The notes beneath the pieces were generated by a model. It saw only the letters and a program-made list of their open reading frames with translations, was not told the origin of the DNA and did no database searches. Below, one piece after another: positions 34,579 through 44,113 of a stretch of 64,000 bases of DNA. The stretch lies in the NCBI RefSeq assembly GCF_036924515.1, contig NZ_JAZHRR010000001.1, positions 5,427,001 through 5,491,000 on the forward strand, in the 5' to 3' direction. The translations under genes were made by a program, and so were the position numbers. The DNA is from Bradyrhizobium sp. AZCC 1610. Its GTDB lineage: Bacteria; Pseudomonadota; Alphaproteobacteria; Rhizobiales; Xanthobacteraceae. Position 1 is the stretch's first letter; each line of letters opens with the position of its first letter.

Positions 34579-34881
34579 ACCACGGCATTACCCAAAATGG
34601 CGGCATCTGGTCACATGCAACTCTTGCTGGTTCCAGCAATTGCTTCCGCCGCTATTAAGCTTTAAATTCCCGCTATTCGCCTCGTCGAAAAACGGGCGCC
34701 GCCTGGCGCTCGCGAGAGCTGAACGGGATTTGCAACCGAGCTGGGGTCGCCGCCTCACCGAAAGCTGAGGGCCCGCCCCTGCTATGGCTAGAGATGTAGA
34801 CCGGCTGTGAGCGAGACCACCAGCGCGAGAATAATGCCGCCCGCGCGGAAGTTGCAGCAAGCAGCCGGATGGAAATGAACA

Positions 34882-35937
34882 ATGACCAAAGACAAGAGCG
34901 AATTACTGAGATCGCTCACCATTGATCGCGGCGCCAATAAGGCGGAACGGTCTAATCGCCGCTGGCTGCCGATCTCGGCGGCCATCGTCGCCTGCGTCGT
35001 CGGATTCGCCTTTGCCGCTTTCGAGTTCCGCAGGCAGGACCCGCCCAAAGAGACCGCATCGCAGACCACACCGCAGCCCGCCGCGCAGCCGCAGCCTCAG
35101 CAGCCTGCAACGAATAACAAGGCGGCCGGCAATCTGGCGGCTTCCGGCTACGTGGTGGCGCGCCGCAAGGCAACCGTTGCGGCCGAGATCACCGGAAAAG
35201 TGGTCGAGGTCTTCATCGACGAAGGCATGACAGTGACCGAGGGTCAGATCGTGGCGCGGCTCGATAGCGTGCTTGCCGAAAAGGATTATGAGCTGGCCCG
35301 CTCGCGCGCCGAGACGGCCGATGCCGCGGTCGCCGCGATCACGGCCGATCTGGAGGACGCGACGCGGATCATGTCGCGTGTGCAAACGCTATCGCAAAAG
35401 AATTTTGCCACCGAGGCCGATCTGACCAAGGCGCAGGCCCGGGTCGGCGTGCTCAGCGCGCAATTGCGCCAGGCGCAGTCGCAATTCGAGACCGCAAAGA
35501 TCGACGCCAAGCGCAGCGCCTCGATGCTCGACAAGCATCAAATCCGGGCGCCGTTCGCCGGTGTCGTCATCGACCGCAGCGCCCAGCCGGGCGAGATGAT
35601 TTCACCGATGTCGGTCGGCGGCTACACGCGCACCGGTATCTGCACCATCGTCGACATGGATTCGATCGAAATCGAAGTCGACGTCAACGAAGCCTTCATT
35701 GGCCGGGTCAGTCCCGGAGGCGCCGTGAACGCGATGCTGGATGCCTATCCGGACTGGACCATTCCCGCTTCGGTGATTGCCATCGTTCCGACGGCGAACC
35801 GCGAGAAGGCCACGGTGAAGGTTCGGATCCGCTTCACCAAGAAGGACCCGCGCATTCTGCCCGACATGGCGGTGAAGGTGAACTTTCTGCGCGACGCCAA
35901 AGCAAATGGCGCCGCTGAAGCCACCGCCGCGAAATAG
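34882..35937 (+). CDS. periplasmic adaptor of a MacAB/DevBCA-type exporter
   Basis: The product (351 residues) is a membrane-anchored HlyD/MacA-type adaptor: one N-terminal helix (about 32-49, ISAAIVACVVGFAFAAFEF), a Pro/Gln-rich linker, a split lipoyl domain (ASGYVVARRKATVAAEITGKVVE and IRAPFAGVVIDRSAQPGEMI) around a coiled-coil hairpin, and a beta-barrel domain. It connects the downstream FtsX-type permeases to an outer-membrane channel that is not encoded here. It is the first gene of a four-gene operon. Confidence 0.9.
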   Translation: MTKDKSELLRSLTIDRGANKAERSNRRWLPISAAIVACVVGFAFAAFEFRRQDPPKETASQTTPQPAAQPQPQQPATNNKAAGNLAASGYVVARRKATVAAEITGKVVEVFIDEGMTVTEGQIVARLDSVLAEKDYELARSRAETADAAVAAITADLEDATRIMSRVQTLSQKNFATEADLTKAQARVGVLSAQLRQAQSQFETAKIDAKRSASMLDKHQIRAPFAGVVIDRSAQPGEMISPMSVGGYTRTGICTIVDMDSIEIEVDVNEAFIGRVSPGGAVNAMLDAYPDWTIPASVIAIVPTANREKATVKVRIRFTKKDPRILPDMAVKVNFLRDAKANGAAEATAAK

Positions 35938-35970
35938 CCTCCAGCCGGATTCCTTGAGAAGGAGACAAGT

Positions 35971-36669
35971 GTGACAGCCGAACATCCGATGGTTCGCCTT
36001 ACCGGCGTAGCTAAGCGTTTCACCAAGGGAAAGGAGACGATCTCGATTTTCGATCATCTCGATCTGGCGATCCCCCGCGGCGATTTCATTGCCGTCATGG
36101 GGCCGTCCGGTTCGGGCAAGACGACGCTGCTCAATCTGCTCGGGGGCATCGATCGCGCCGACGCAGGTGAGATCGCGGTCGCGGATCAGCGCATCGACGG
36201 CCTCTCCGAGGGCGAACTTGCCGCCTGGCGGGCCGCCAATATCGGCTTCATCTTCCAGTTCTACAATCTGATGCCGATGCTGACCGCGGCGCAGAACGTC
36301 GAACTGCCGCTGTTGCTCACCAAATTGCGGAGCAAGGAGCGCGCGGCGCGCGTTCACACCGCGCTTTCCGTGGTCGGGCTCGCCGACCGTATCAAGCACC
36401 GTCCGCGCGAAATGTCGGGCGGCCAGCAGCAGCGCGTGGCGATTGCGCGCGCCATCGTCTCCGATCCGAACCTGCTGCTGTGCGACGAACCGACCGGCGA
36501 TCTCGATCGGCAATCCGCCGACGAGATCCTTTCGATCCTGCAACTGCTCAATGGCGAACTTGGCAAGACCATCGTGATGGTGACGCATGACCCTGCGGCG
36601 GCAAACTATGCCAAGCGCGTCCTGCATCTCGACAAGGGCCGGTTCGTCGAACGGGAGCTTGCCGCGTGA
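35971..36669 (+). CDS. ABC exporter ATPase, MacB/LolD type
   Basis: This 232-residue ATPase has Walker [17 protein letters not shown], the Q-loop [23 protein letters not shown] typical of LolD/MacB, signature [15 protein letters not shown] and Walker [13 protein letters not shown]. An AAGGAG site precedes the GTG start. It overlaps the first permease gene by four bases. It powers mechanotransmission-type export or lipoprotein-like extrusion rather than a classical channel. Confidence 0.93.
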   Translation: MTAEHPMVRLTGVAKRFTKGKETISIFDHLDLAIPRGDFIAVMGPSGSGKTTLLNLLGGIDRADAGEIAVADQRIDGLSEGELAAWRAANIGFIFQFYNLMPMLTAAQNVELPLLLTKLRSKERAARVHTALSVVGLADRIKHRPREMSGGQQQRVAIARAIVSDPNLLLCDEPTGDLDRQSADEILSILQLLNGELGKTIVMVTHDPAAANYAKRVLHLDKGRFVERELAA

Positions 36670-37826
36670 ACGACTTCGACCTGGTACGGAAAAACCTGTT
36701 CCGCCGCAAATTGCGCGCCAGCCTGATGATCGTGTCGATCCTGATCGCCTTCATGATCTTCGGCGTGCTCGCCGGATTCTACCGCGCCTTCACCGCCGGC
36801 GAGGATGCCGCCGCCGCTGATAGGATGATCACCGTCAACAAGATCAACTTCACCCAGCCGATGCCGATCGCCTACTTCACTCGCGTGCGCGCGGTGGAAG
36901 GGGTACGGCAGGTGACCTTCGCCAACTGGTTCGGCGGCTATTATCAGGACCCGAAGAACTTCATCATGGCGCTCGCGATCGAGCCGAACACCTATTTCGA
37001 CGTGTATCGCAGCGAATTCGAAGTCCCGCCCGAACAGCTTCAGGCCTTCATGCGTGACCGCGGCAGCGCGGTGGTCGGCGAAAGCCTGGCGCAGAAGTGG
37101 GGCTGGAAGATCGGCGATCGCATCCCTCTTAACAGCAACATCTTCAGCCAGAAGAGCGGCGGCCACACCTGGGATCTCACCATTGCCGGCATCGTCAAGG
37201 GCAAGGCCGAGCACGTCGACACCAACTTTCTCCTGTTCCAGTACCCCTATTTCGACGAAACCCGCAGTTTCGGCAAGGACACCATCGGCTGGATGATCCT
37301 GCAGACCACCTCGCCCGAAAACAATGATCGCGTGGCAAAGGCGATCGACGCGATGTTTGCCAATTCCACCGCCGAGACTTCGACCGATACCGAAAAGGCG
37401 TTCGGGAAGGCCTTCGCGGCGCAGTTCGGCAATATCGCGCTGATCGTGCTGCTGGTCGTCGGCGCCGCGTTCATCACCATCCTGATGATCGTCGGCAATA
37501 CGATGGCGCTGTCGATCCGGGAGCGGACGCGTGAGATCGGCGTGCTGAAGACGCTCGGCTTCTCAGGTCCGCGGATCCTGAAGATGGTGCTCGGCGAATC
37601 CGTGTTGCTTGCGCTGCTCGGCGGCATTCCCGGACTGGCGATCGCGGCGCTGATTGCCATGGCGCTCCGCACCAGCCTCTCCAACATCGCGCCCGCTTTT
37701 GCGGTATCGCCGACCATCGCGCTGCAGGGATTGGCGCTGATGATTGCGCTTGGGCTGATCACGGGGATCATTCCGGCGCTCAACGCCATGCGGCTCAAAA
37801 TCGCAACCGCACTCGGACGGGGATAA
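36666..37826 (+). CDS. FtsX-family ABC permease (first of two)
   Basis: The product (386 residues) has an N-terminal membrane helix (ASLMIVSILIAFMIFGVLAGF), a large periplasmic domain (about 45-255) and three C-terminal helices with the FtsX signature REIGVLKTLGFSGPRILKMVLGES. The GTG start overlaps the ATPase stop. With the next gene it forms a heterodimeric permease, as in DevC-type and some MacB-like exporters. The substrate is unknown. Confidence 0.9.
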   Translation: MNDFDLVRKNLFRRKLRASLMIVSILIAFMIFGVLAGFYRAFTAGEDAAAADRMITVNKINFTQPMPIAYFTRVRAVEGVRQVTFANWFGGYYQDPKNFIMALAIEPNTYFDVYRSEFEVPPEQLQAFMRDRGSAVVGESLAQKWGWKIGDRIPLNSNIFSQKSGGHTWDLTIAGIVKGKAEHVDTNFLLFQYPYFDETRSFGKDTIGWMILQTTSPENNDRVAKAIDAMFANSTAETSTDTEKAFGKAFAAQFGNIALIVLLVVGAAFITILMIVGNTMALSIRERTREIGVLKTLGFSGPRILKMVLGESVLLALLGGIPGLAIAALIAMALRTSLSNIAPAFAVSPTIALQGLALMIALGLITGIIPALNAMRLKIATALGRG

Positions 37827-37828
37827 GC

Positions 37829-39019
37829 ATGCGCTCGCTTTGGCTTCAGGTGGCGGCCGTCACCGCCATCAATCTCAAAAGCATTGGACAGCGGCGCTGG
37901 CTCTCGCTCTCGACGGTGATTGCGATCGCGCTGGTGGTGATCGTGCTGCTCGCCTTCCTGGCGATGGCCAACGGATTCCAGCGCACCATCGCGGGATCCG
38001 GAGCCGACGACATCGCGATCGTGCTGCGGGCCGGCTCGCAGGCCGAAATCAACAGCACGGTGAGCCGCGATCAAGTGCGGCTGATCGAGGACGGGCCTGG
38101 CATCGCACGCGGCAGCGACGGCAAGCCCCTGATCTCGCCGGAACTTTATCTTGTGGTCGACGGCATAAAGCGTTCGACCAAAACCAAGGCCAATCTGCCG
38201 CTGCGCGGGATCGGCGAACAGGGCAGCGAGTTGCGCAAGGGCATTACCATCACCGCCGGCCGCATGTTCAACCGCGGCAGTAATGAGGTGGTGGTCGGCA
38301 AGGCATTGCTGCAGGAATTCGAGGGATTCGACATCGGCTCTACCGTGTCGTTCGGCGCCACGCGCTGGAACGTCGTCGGCGTATTCGAGGCCGGCGGCAG
38401 CGTGTTCGAATCCGAGATCTGGGCCGATCTCAACGTGGTGCAGAGCCTGTTCAACCGCAACAACATCGTCCAGACCGTGCGCGCACGCCTCACCGGGCCG
38501 GCCGCACTGGATGGGCTCAAAAGCTATAGCGACAACGATCCGCGGCTGAAGCTCGATGTCAAATCCGAAGCAGCCTACTTTGCCGAACAGGCGTCGCAGA
38601 CCTCTGATCTGATTCAGAAGCTCGGCTGGCCGCTCGCGATCGCAATGGCGCTGGGGGCGGTCGCCGGCGCGCTCAACACCATGTATTCGTCGGTCGCAGC
38701 CCGCGCGACGGAAATCGCAACGCTGCGCGCCATCGGCTTCGGCGGCTTCCCCGCTTTTGTCGGGACGCTGGCCGAATCGCTGTTGCTCGCCGTCATCGGC
38801 GGCCTGTTAGGTGCCGCCGCCACCTACCTGATTTTCGACGGCGTCACGGCTTCGACCCTTGGCGGCAACTTCACGCAGGTGGTGTTCGACTTCAAGCTCA
38901 GTCCCTGGCTGATCGCCGAGGGTGTTGCGCTTGCGCTGATCGTAGGCCTGATCGGCGGACTGTTTCCGGCACTGCGCGCCGCGCGATTGCCGATCGTCGA
39001 AGGCCTGTATGCGAACTGA
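37829..39019 (+). CDS. FtsX-family ABC permease (second of two)
   Basis: This 396-residue permease has the same layout: N-terminal helix (TVIAIALVVIVLLAFLAMANGF), periplasmic domain and C-terminal helices with ATEIATLRAIGFGGFPAFVGTLAESLLLAVIGG and PALRAARLPIVEGL. It begins two bases after the first permease. The two share the fold but little sequence, pointing to an obligate heterodimer. A strong hairpin follows, shared with the convergent tenA-type gene. Confidence 0.9.
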   Translation: MRSLWLQVAAVTAINLKSIGQRRWLSLSTVIAIALVVIVLLAFLAMANGFQRTIAGSGADDIAIVLRAGSQAEINSTVSRDQVRLIEDGPGIARGSDGKPLISPELYLVVDGIKRSTKTKANLPLRGIGEQGSELRKGITITAGRMFNRGSNEVVVGKALLQEFEGFDIGSTVSFGATRWNVVGVFEAGGSVFESEIWADLNVVQSLFNRNNIVQTVRARLTGPAALDGLKSYSDNDPRLKLDVKSEAAYFAEQASQTSDLIQKLGWPLAIAMALGAVAGALNTMYSSVAARATEIATLRAIGFGGFPAFVGTLAESLLLAVIGGLLGAAATYLIFDGVTASTLGGNFTQVVFDFKLSPWLIAEGVALALIVGLIGGLFPALRAARLPIVEGLYAN

Positions 39020-39044
39020 GCTTGCTGTTCCCTGCACGCGAGGT

Positions 39045-39075
39045 GCCGGCAAACGTGTTCGCGGGGTTTGCCGGC
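39045..39075. terminator. bidirectional hairpin between convergent genes
   Basis: GCCGGCAAAC (39045-39054) and GTTTGCCGGC (39066-39075) are perfect 10-base arms with an 11-base loop, centred in the 74-base gap between the permease and TenA stops. The position suits a terminator for both transcripts, although no T-run is present. Confidence 0.6.
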
Positions 39076-39093
39076 CCGGTACGCCGTCGATGA

Positions 39094-39768
39094 CTATTCA
39101 ACGGGCTGGCCCGCGCGCCAGCCCATTTCCCAGAAATCTGCCTCGAGCCGGGTGGCTTCCTTGAAGATTGCGATCAGCTCGGCCTCGCGGGCCGGTGTGA
39201 CGTAGCGATCGGCGAGACCATCCAGGTGCGCCCGCGCATTCGCCGCGACCTCCTGGTATGGCGCACCGGCATACTCGGCGATCCAGACACGATAGGGATT
39301 CGTCGCAGCGACCGCATTGGGCCTTGAGGCGAGCCGCGTCGCGATCTCCGCGTAGCCGATCACGCAGGGGGCCAGCGCCACCTTGAGCGCCAGCAGATCG
39401 CCGCGCATCCCCGCGTCGAGCACGTAGCGTGTATAGGCCAGCATCTCGACCGCCGGAGGCGCTCGTTCGAGATCGCCCGGCGACAGGCCCCAGCCGGCGC
39501 AGAGCTTCACATGCAGGTTCATCTCGACGTCGAGGATCGCCGAGAGGCCTGCCGCCGCTTCACGCATGTCGGCGAGCTTGAGCGACTTGTAGACGGCGAG
39601 CGCGTAGGCGCGGGCAAATTCGATCAGGAACAGGTAGTCCTGGACGAGGTAGTGACGAAACGCCGCTTCGGCGAGCGAGCCGTCCGCCAACCCGTCCGTG
39701 AAGGGATGTTCGGTGTAGGCCCGCCACTCCGCGGACGCTTCTGTCTTTAGACGCTCGAAGAAACTCAC
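39094..39768 (-). CDS. tenA: TenA family thiaminase II / aminopyrimidine hydrolase
   Basis: TenA hydrolyses aminopyrimidine breakdown products of thiamine for salvage. Conserved features are YLVQDYLFLIEFARAYALA near residue 45 (active-site Asp), ALAPCVIGYAEI near 135 (nucleophile Cys) and EATRLEADFWEMGW near the C-terminus (Glu). The GTG at 39768 gives about 224 residues, the family norm, and follows GGCGAGAG; the frame is open to 39858. No thiamine biosynthesis genes are adjacent. Confidence 0.88.
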   Translation of the reverse strand: MSFFERLKTEASAEWRAYTEHPFTDGLADGSLAEAAFRHYLVQDYLFLIEFARAYALAVYKSLKLADMREAAAGLSAILDVEMNLHVKLCAGWGLSPGDLERAPPAVEMLAYTRYVLDAGMRGDLLALKVALAPCVIGYAEIATRLASRPNAVAATNPYRVWIAEYAGAPYQEVAANARAHLDGLADRYVTPAREAELIAIFKEATRLEADFWEMGWRAGQPVE

Positions 39769-39953
39769 GATCTCTCGCCGGGCCCGATTCCAGAGTGCTA
39801 CCCCGTTACTACCAATAGTGGCTCGATATCGGCTTGGCCACTGCCGTTTCTGTGACAATTCAAAGATAGCTGCTCCGGCCCTTACTTCGCCATTGCGGAC
39901 AGGATCTGGATCGCCCTAAAGTTGCATTAAGCTTCAACTTGGGGTATCAGCCA

Positions 39954-41654
39954 ATGTCTGAATTTCAGGTCACGGGAAGCAACGCCGACGCGCTCTTTAC
40001 CCTCAAGGTTCATCGCGGCGATGGCATGGCTCTGCTCGCCATGGATTGGAAGGACGATGAGCCGCCGCTCGATTTCGTCGGTTTTGCCATCGAATACAAG
40101 GAGCCGCTCGGCAACAGGTTCTTTGCCTTGAAGAACCGGATCGCGTTTCCCGGCGCTGGCGGAAAGACCAATCCAAATCGGCTGACCACGATGCAGTCGC
40201 CCATACAGAAATTTCGCTGGGTGCATTTTCCTCGAAACGCCGAATTGGCGGGAGAATTCGTTTACCGGGTTACCCCGGTTTTCATGAACAAGCTGGACGA
40301 ACTGAGTTTTGGCGAGCCGCAGGAGGCGGCCATTGAACTGCGCCGGGAAACCTATCCGGATCAACTCAATGTCACTTACACACGCGGCTTCGTATTGTCG
40401 CAGGCGTTCGTCGACAGATACGAGACGATTTCCAAGCTCCTGCCCGCAAAAGCCAAAGACGGCCTCAAGTTCAAACCCACCCACCCCAAGAAGGATGAGG
40501 CGCTCGCCTGGATGGGCTTTGAAGCCCGCCATGCAATTCTCGAGGTTCTGGATCAGGCGATTGAGGATGAAGACGCAGCGGTTCGGGTTGTTGCATACGA
40601 TCTAAGCGAAATTGAAGTGGTGTCCCGATTGGAGAAGCTGGGCTCTCGCCTGAAAATCATCATCGACAATGCGGGGGAACACGGACCTGCAGAATCGGGA
40701 GAGTCGCAGGCCGCAAGGCGATTGAAGGAAACAGCCGGAGAAGACAACGTGAAGCGCCAGAAGATGGGCGCGCTTCAGCACAACAAGACCATCGTCGTCG
40801 ATGGACCAAATCTGAAGAAAGCCGTCTGCGGCTCGACGAATTTCTCGTGGCGAGGGTTCTATGTTCAGTCCAACAACGCCGTTGTCCTGACCGGCGAATC
40901 CGCCATCAAGCCCTTTCTTGATGCGTTTGAGAGCTACTGGGAGAACGACGCGGCCGCGGACTTCGGCGCCACGAGACCAGCCGAGTGGACCAGTCTCGGG
41001 CTGGACAATATCAACGCAGAAGTTTCCTTCTCACCACACGTCAGCAGCAACGCGCTGCTCGACGGCATTGCGGAAGACATGAAGTCGGCGGAATCGAGCG
41101 TGCTGTTTTCCCTGGCATTTCTGTTTCAGACCGAAGGACCTGTTCGCGAGGCGGTCAAGAAACTGGCCAAGGCCAAAGGCATCTTTCTCTATGGCATCTC
41201 TGACAAAAAAGTCGGAGGCCTGGATTTTCAAAAGCCGGACGGGAAGGTCGAGCCGGTCTTTCCAGCGGCGCTTTCGAAAAACGTGCCGGAGCCCTTCAAG
41301 TCCGAACCAAAAGGAGGCGGAGGAAATCGAATGCACCACAAGTTCGTGGTGATTGATTTCGACAAGCCCACCGCGAGAGTTTACTTCGGCTCCTACAATT
41401 TTTCTTCTGCGGCCGACACATCGAATGGCGAAAATCTCCTTTTGATAAAGGACCGGCGTATTGCCGTGTCCTATATGATCGAAGCGCTCAGAATCTTCGA
41501 TCACTATCATTTCCGTGTTGCGCAAGCCAACGCCAGGAAGGCCAGGAAAAAACTGCAATTGGCCAGGCCGCCGCGAAAGCGTGGCGAGAAGGCGTGGTGG
41601 AGCGAGTACTATACCGACGAACGAAAGATTCGTGACCGCAAGTTATTCTCCTGA
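39954..41654 (+). CDS. phospholipase D-like protein with two HKD motifs
   Basis: The product (about 566 residues) has both catalytic HxKx4D motifs of the PLD superfamily: QHNKTIVVDG (His276) followed by GSTNFSWRGF, and MHHKFVVIDFD followed by FGSYNFSSAAD near residue 465. The N-terminal 180 residues form a separate beta-rich domain of no family I recognise. There is no signal peptide, so it is probably cytoplasmic. PLD-fold enzymes include phospholipases, nucleases and transferases, and the substrate cannot be told. The ATG at 39954 is preferred over an in-frame TTG at 39939. It stands alone between convergent neighbours. Confidence 0.85.
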   Translation: MSEFQVTGSNADALFTLKVHRGDGMALLAMDWKDDEPPLDFVGFAIEYKEPLGNRFFALKNRIAFPGAGGKTNPNRLTTMQSPIQKFRWVHFPRNAELAGEFVYRVTPVFMNKLDELSFGEPQEAAIELRRETYPDQLNVTYTRGFVLSQAFVDRYETISKLLPAKAKDGLKFKPTHPKKDEALAWMGFEARHAILEVLDQAIEDEDAAVRVVAYDLSEIEVVSRLEKLGSRLKIIIDNAGEHGPAESGESQAARRLKETAGEDNVKRQKMGALQHNKTIVVDGPNLKKAVCGSTNFSWRGFYVQSNNAVVLTGESAIKPFLDAFESYWENDAAADFGATRPAEWTSLGLDNINAEVSFSPHVSSNALLDGIAEDMKSAESSVLFSLAFLFQTEGPVREAVKKLAKAKGIFLYGISDKKVGGLDFQKPDGKVEPVFPAALSKNVPEPFKSEPKGGGGNRMHHKFVVIDFDKPTARVYFGSYNFSSAADTSNGENLLLIKDRRIAVSYMIEALRIFDHYHFRVAQANARKARKKLQLARPPRKRGEKAWWSEYYTDERKIRDRKLFS

Positions 41655-41697
41655 CATTCGCCATGCTGCGAGCATCGTCCCTCATGGCATAACTTGC

Positions 41698-42675
41698 CTA
41701 TTCTCCCTTGAGGCCTGCCGCGCGGATCACCTCGCCCCATTTGCGCGTCTCGTCGTCGATGAACTTGCCGAACTCGGCGGCCGTGCGGCTGTGTGCTTCG
41801 AGCCCCTGGGCGAGCAGCTTCTGCTTCACCTCGGGATCGGCCAGCGCGCGAGTGATCTCCTGCTGCATCCGCTCGACGATCGGCCGCGGCGTGGCTGACG
41901 GCGCCATGAAGCCGAACCATCCCGAAGCGACGACGTTGGGAAAGCCCTGCTCGCGCAAGGTCGGCGCCGCGGGGTAGATGGCGCTGCGATCGGCGGAAGC
42001 CACGCCGAGCACGCGGAAATCGCCACTCTGGATATGCGGCAACGCCGTGCTGATCGCGGTCAACGTGGCATCGACGCGGCCGGCGAGCAGTTCGGTGTAG
42101 GCCATCGCATCGCCGCGGTACTGGACGTTGAGGCCCTTGATGCCCGCATCCCTCAACAACAACTCGGCCGCCAGATGCGGCTGAGAACCCGCGCCCGGAG
42201 AAGCGAAGGTGAGGCCGTCGGGCTGCGCTTTGCCGTACCCGATCATCTCCTGCAGATTCTTGAAGCTCGCCTTCGCGTTGACGATCAGGAAGAGCGGCGC
42301 CATGACGGTCATCGCCACCGGCTGCAGATCCTTGCGCTCGTATTTCAGTCTTCCATACAACGCTTCGGCGGTGGCATAGGGCGCGGCCGCGTAGAGGAAG
42401 GTGTATCCGTCCGGCGCCGCGCGCGCGACCAGTTCGTTGGCGATGCGGGTGCCCGCCCCCGGCTTGTTCTCGACAATGAATTGTTGATTGAAGTTGCGCC
42501 CGAACTGTTCGGCCAGGATACGCAACGAGATGTCGTTTGCGCCGCCGGCCCCATAGGGCGACACCAGCCGCACAAGCCGGGACGGCCAATCGCCCTCGGC
42601 GAACGCGGGAAGGTGCGGACCTGCGGCGAAACCGGCGGCGATGGTCCCCAGCAGAGTTCGGCGTGTGACTTTCAT
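41698..42675 (-). CDS. tripartite tricarboxylate transporter (Bug family) substrate-binding protein
   Basis: This 325-residue periplasmic protein is of the Bug/TctC family. It starts MKVTRRTLLGTIAAGFAAGP, a Tat-like signal, then WPSRLVRLVSPYGAGGANDISLR and NKPGAGTRIANELVARAAPDGYT, the family signatures, and later FASPGAGSQPHLAAELL. An AAGAGG site precedes the ATG at 42675. No TctA/TctB membrane genes are present, as is common for orphan Bug proteins in this group. It is divergent from a LysR gene, which probably controls it. Confidence 0.9.
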   Translation of the reverse strand: MKVTRRTLLGTIAAGFAAGPHLPAFAEGDWPSRLVRLVSPYGAGGANDISLRILAEQFGRNFNQQFIVENKPGAGTRIANELVARAAPDGYTFLYAAAPYATAEALYGRLKYERKDLQPVAMTVMAPLFLIVNAKASFKNLQEMIGYGKAQPDGLTFASPGAGSQPHLAAELLLRDAGIKGLNVQYRGDAMAYTELLAGRVDATLTAISTALPHIQSGDFRVLGVASADRSAIYPAAPTLREQGFPNVVASGWFGFMAPSATPRPIVERMQQEITRALADPEVKQKLLAQGLEAHSRTAAEFGKFIDDETRKWGEVIRAAGLKGE

Positions 42676-42806
42676 AGATGCCTCTTGGGAATAAAGGGCC
42701 GCGTGAAAAGCGCTGCAGCCCGGCGCGTCCGTCCCATTTTTATCGAGCCGCGTTGGCGCGATCGCATTGCTGGATCGCTTGGCCCTTCGTCTTGTCGATA
42801 CCGCAA

Positions 42807-42829
42807 CGATAGAGACGCGCCTTCTATCG
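42807..42829. promoter_or_regulatory. inverted repeat in the Bug/LysR divergent promoter
   Basis: CGATAGA and TCTATCG are perfect 7-base arms around a 9-base spacer, 77 bases upstream of the lysR-type start and 132 upstream of the Bug start. Size and place fit a LysR-type recognition site. Binding is inferred. Confidence 0.5.
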
Positions 42830-42905
42830 AACAATGTGTATTTTTTGACCGATTGATAAGCGTAGCCTATGAATACGGAAAGCGGTGAAAGCTCGGAGGC
42901 GCGGC

Positions 42906-43850
42906 ATGGGGATGGATGTGACACTGCGGCAGTTGCGCGCCTATGTGGCCGTGCTGGAGGCCGCGAGCTTCTCGGAAGCCGCCAAGGCCATGCACCTGTC
43001 GCAGGCCGCGCTCTCAGGATTGATCAAGGAACTGGAGAGCCGCGTCGGCGTCCGCCTGCTGGACCGCACGACCCGAAAAGTTTCCGCGTCTGCGGTCGGC
43101 GAGACCTTTGCGCCGATGGCACGGCGCGTGCTTTCGAGCCTGGACGAGGCGCTCGACAATTTGACCAATCTCAAGGAGTTGCGCCGCGGGCTGGTGCGCG
43201 TCGCGGCGCCCGAAACGCTATCCTGCACGCTGCTTCCGGAACTGATCGCCGGGTACAACAACAGCCATCCCGGCGTGGACGTCCGCTTCGACGACGTGCC
43301 GATCCAGGAGGTGCTGGCGGGCCTGCAGAACGGCTCTACCGACATCGGGTTCGGGCCTGCGGGCGTCGTCCCGGATCAGTCGGTGGAAGTACACGTGATT
43401 TGCGCCGACCCGCTTTGGGTGGCCTTGCGCAGCGATGACCCGCTGGCAAAAGGCAAGTCGGTCAGTTGGAAGGATCTGCGCGAGCGGCCGCTGCTCAACT
43501 ACATGCCCAACGTCGCCATCAATGTGTTGAGCAACGTGCCGCCCCGGCATCACCCCAGGGAGTTAGTGCCGGTGCACCGGGTGAACACGGCGCTGTCGAT
43601 GCTGCGGGTGAGACAGGGCGCCGTGATCTGCCCCTCGATGGCCGAGCCGCTGGTGCGCGGCTTCGGATTGACGTTCCTGCCGCTGCTGCAGCCGGCTGTC
43701 AAATGGAAGATCGCGATGTTCGTGCGACATAGCGCATCGCTCTCGCCCGCCGTGGAGAGCTTTCGCGACTTCACGCTCAATTTCAGCCCGAACTGGGCGG
43801 CCATCGGCAACGAGCGCCGCCGCGCGAGCGAACGGCGCAAGCGCGCGTAG
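42906..43850 (+). CDS. LysR family transcriptional regulator
   Basis: The product (about 314 residues) has the LysR winged helix-turn-helix at 1-65 (TLRQLRAYVAVLEAASFSEAAKAMHLSQAALSGLIKELE) and an effector domain (GLVRVAAPETLSCTLLPELI and later GFGPAGVVPDQSVE). GGAGG lies 6 bases before the ATG at 42906; a GTG at 42885 and an ATG at 42912 are alternatives. It is divergent from the Bug binding protein gene and likely regulates it together with itself. The C-terminus is Arg-rich. Confidence 0.9.
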   Translation: MGMDVTLRQLRAYVAVLEAASFSEAAKAMHLSQAALSGLIKELESRVGVRLLDRTTRKVSASAVGETFAPMARRVLSSLDEALDNLTNLKELRRGLVRVAAPETLSCTLLPELIAGYNNSHPGVDVRFDDVPIQEVLAGLQNGSTDIGFGPAGVVPDQSVEVHVICADPLWVALRSDDPLAKGKSVSWKDLRERPLLNYMPNVAINVLSNVPPRHHPRELVPVHRVNTALSMLRVRQGAVICPSMAEPLVRGFGLTFLPLLQPAVKWKIAMFVRHSASLSPAVESFRDFTLNFSPNWAAIGNERRRASERRKRA

Positions 43851-43875
43851 CGAACGAGCGCGCGGCACACTCAGT

Positions 43876-44011
43876 GTCGTCCCTGCGAACGCAGGGACCC
43901 ATAACCACCGGCGGAAGTTTTGCGAAAGGCGTCTGCCACACTGCCTTATCGAGAGATCACGCGGTATGGGTCCCTGCGCCCGTGTGCAATTGCGCACTAG
44001 GCAGGGACGAC
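43876..44011. repeat. REP/BIME-like nested inverted repeat
   Basis: Two nested perfect inverted pairs are present: GTCGTCCCTGC (43876-43886) with GCAGGGACGAC (44001-44011), and GCAGGGACCCATA (43891-43903) with TATGGGTCCCTGC (43965-43977). The 346-base gap between the LysR gene and the fusion monooxygenase gene is otherwise empty except for the operator-like dyads near 44114-44142. The layout is that of extragenic palindromic elements. Confidence 0.8.
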
Positions 44012-44113
44012 GTCGAGAGAGCGCAGAGCCTCTGCGGGTAAGTCGCTGCTTCGCACGGCGAAATTCGTGAAACCGCCGATCAGGCGCGTCGGCAGCGCGT
44101 TTGGAGCAAACAC

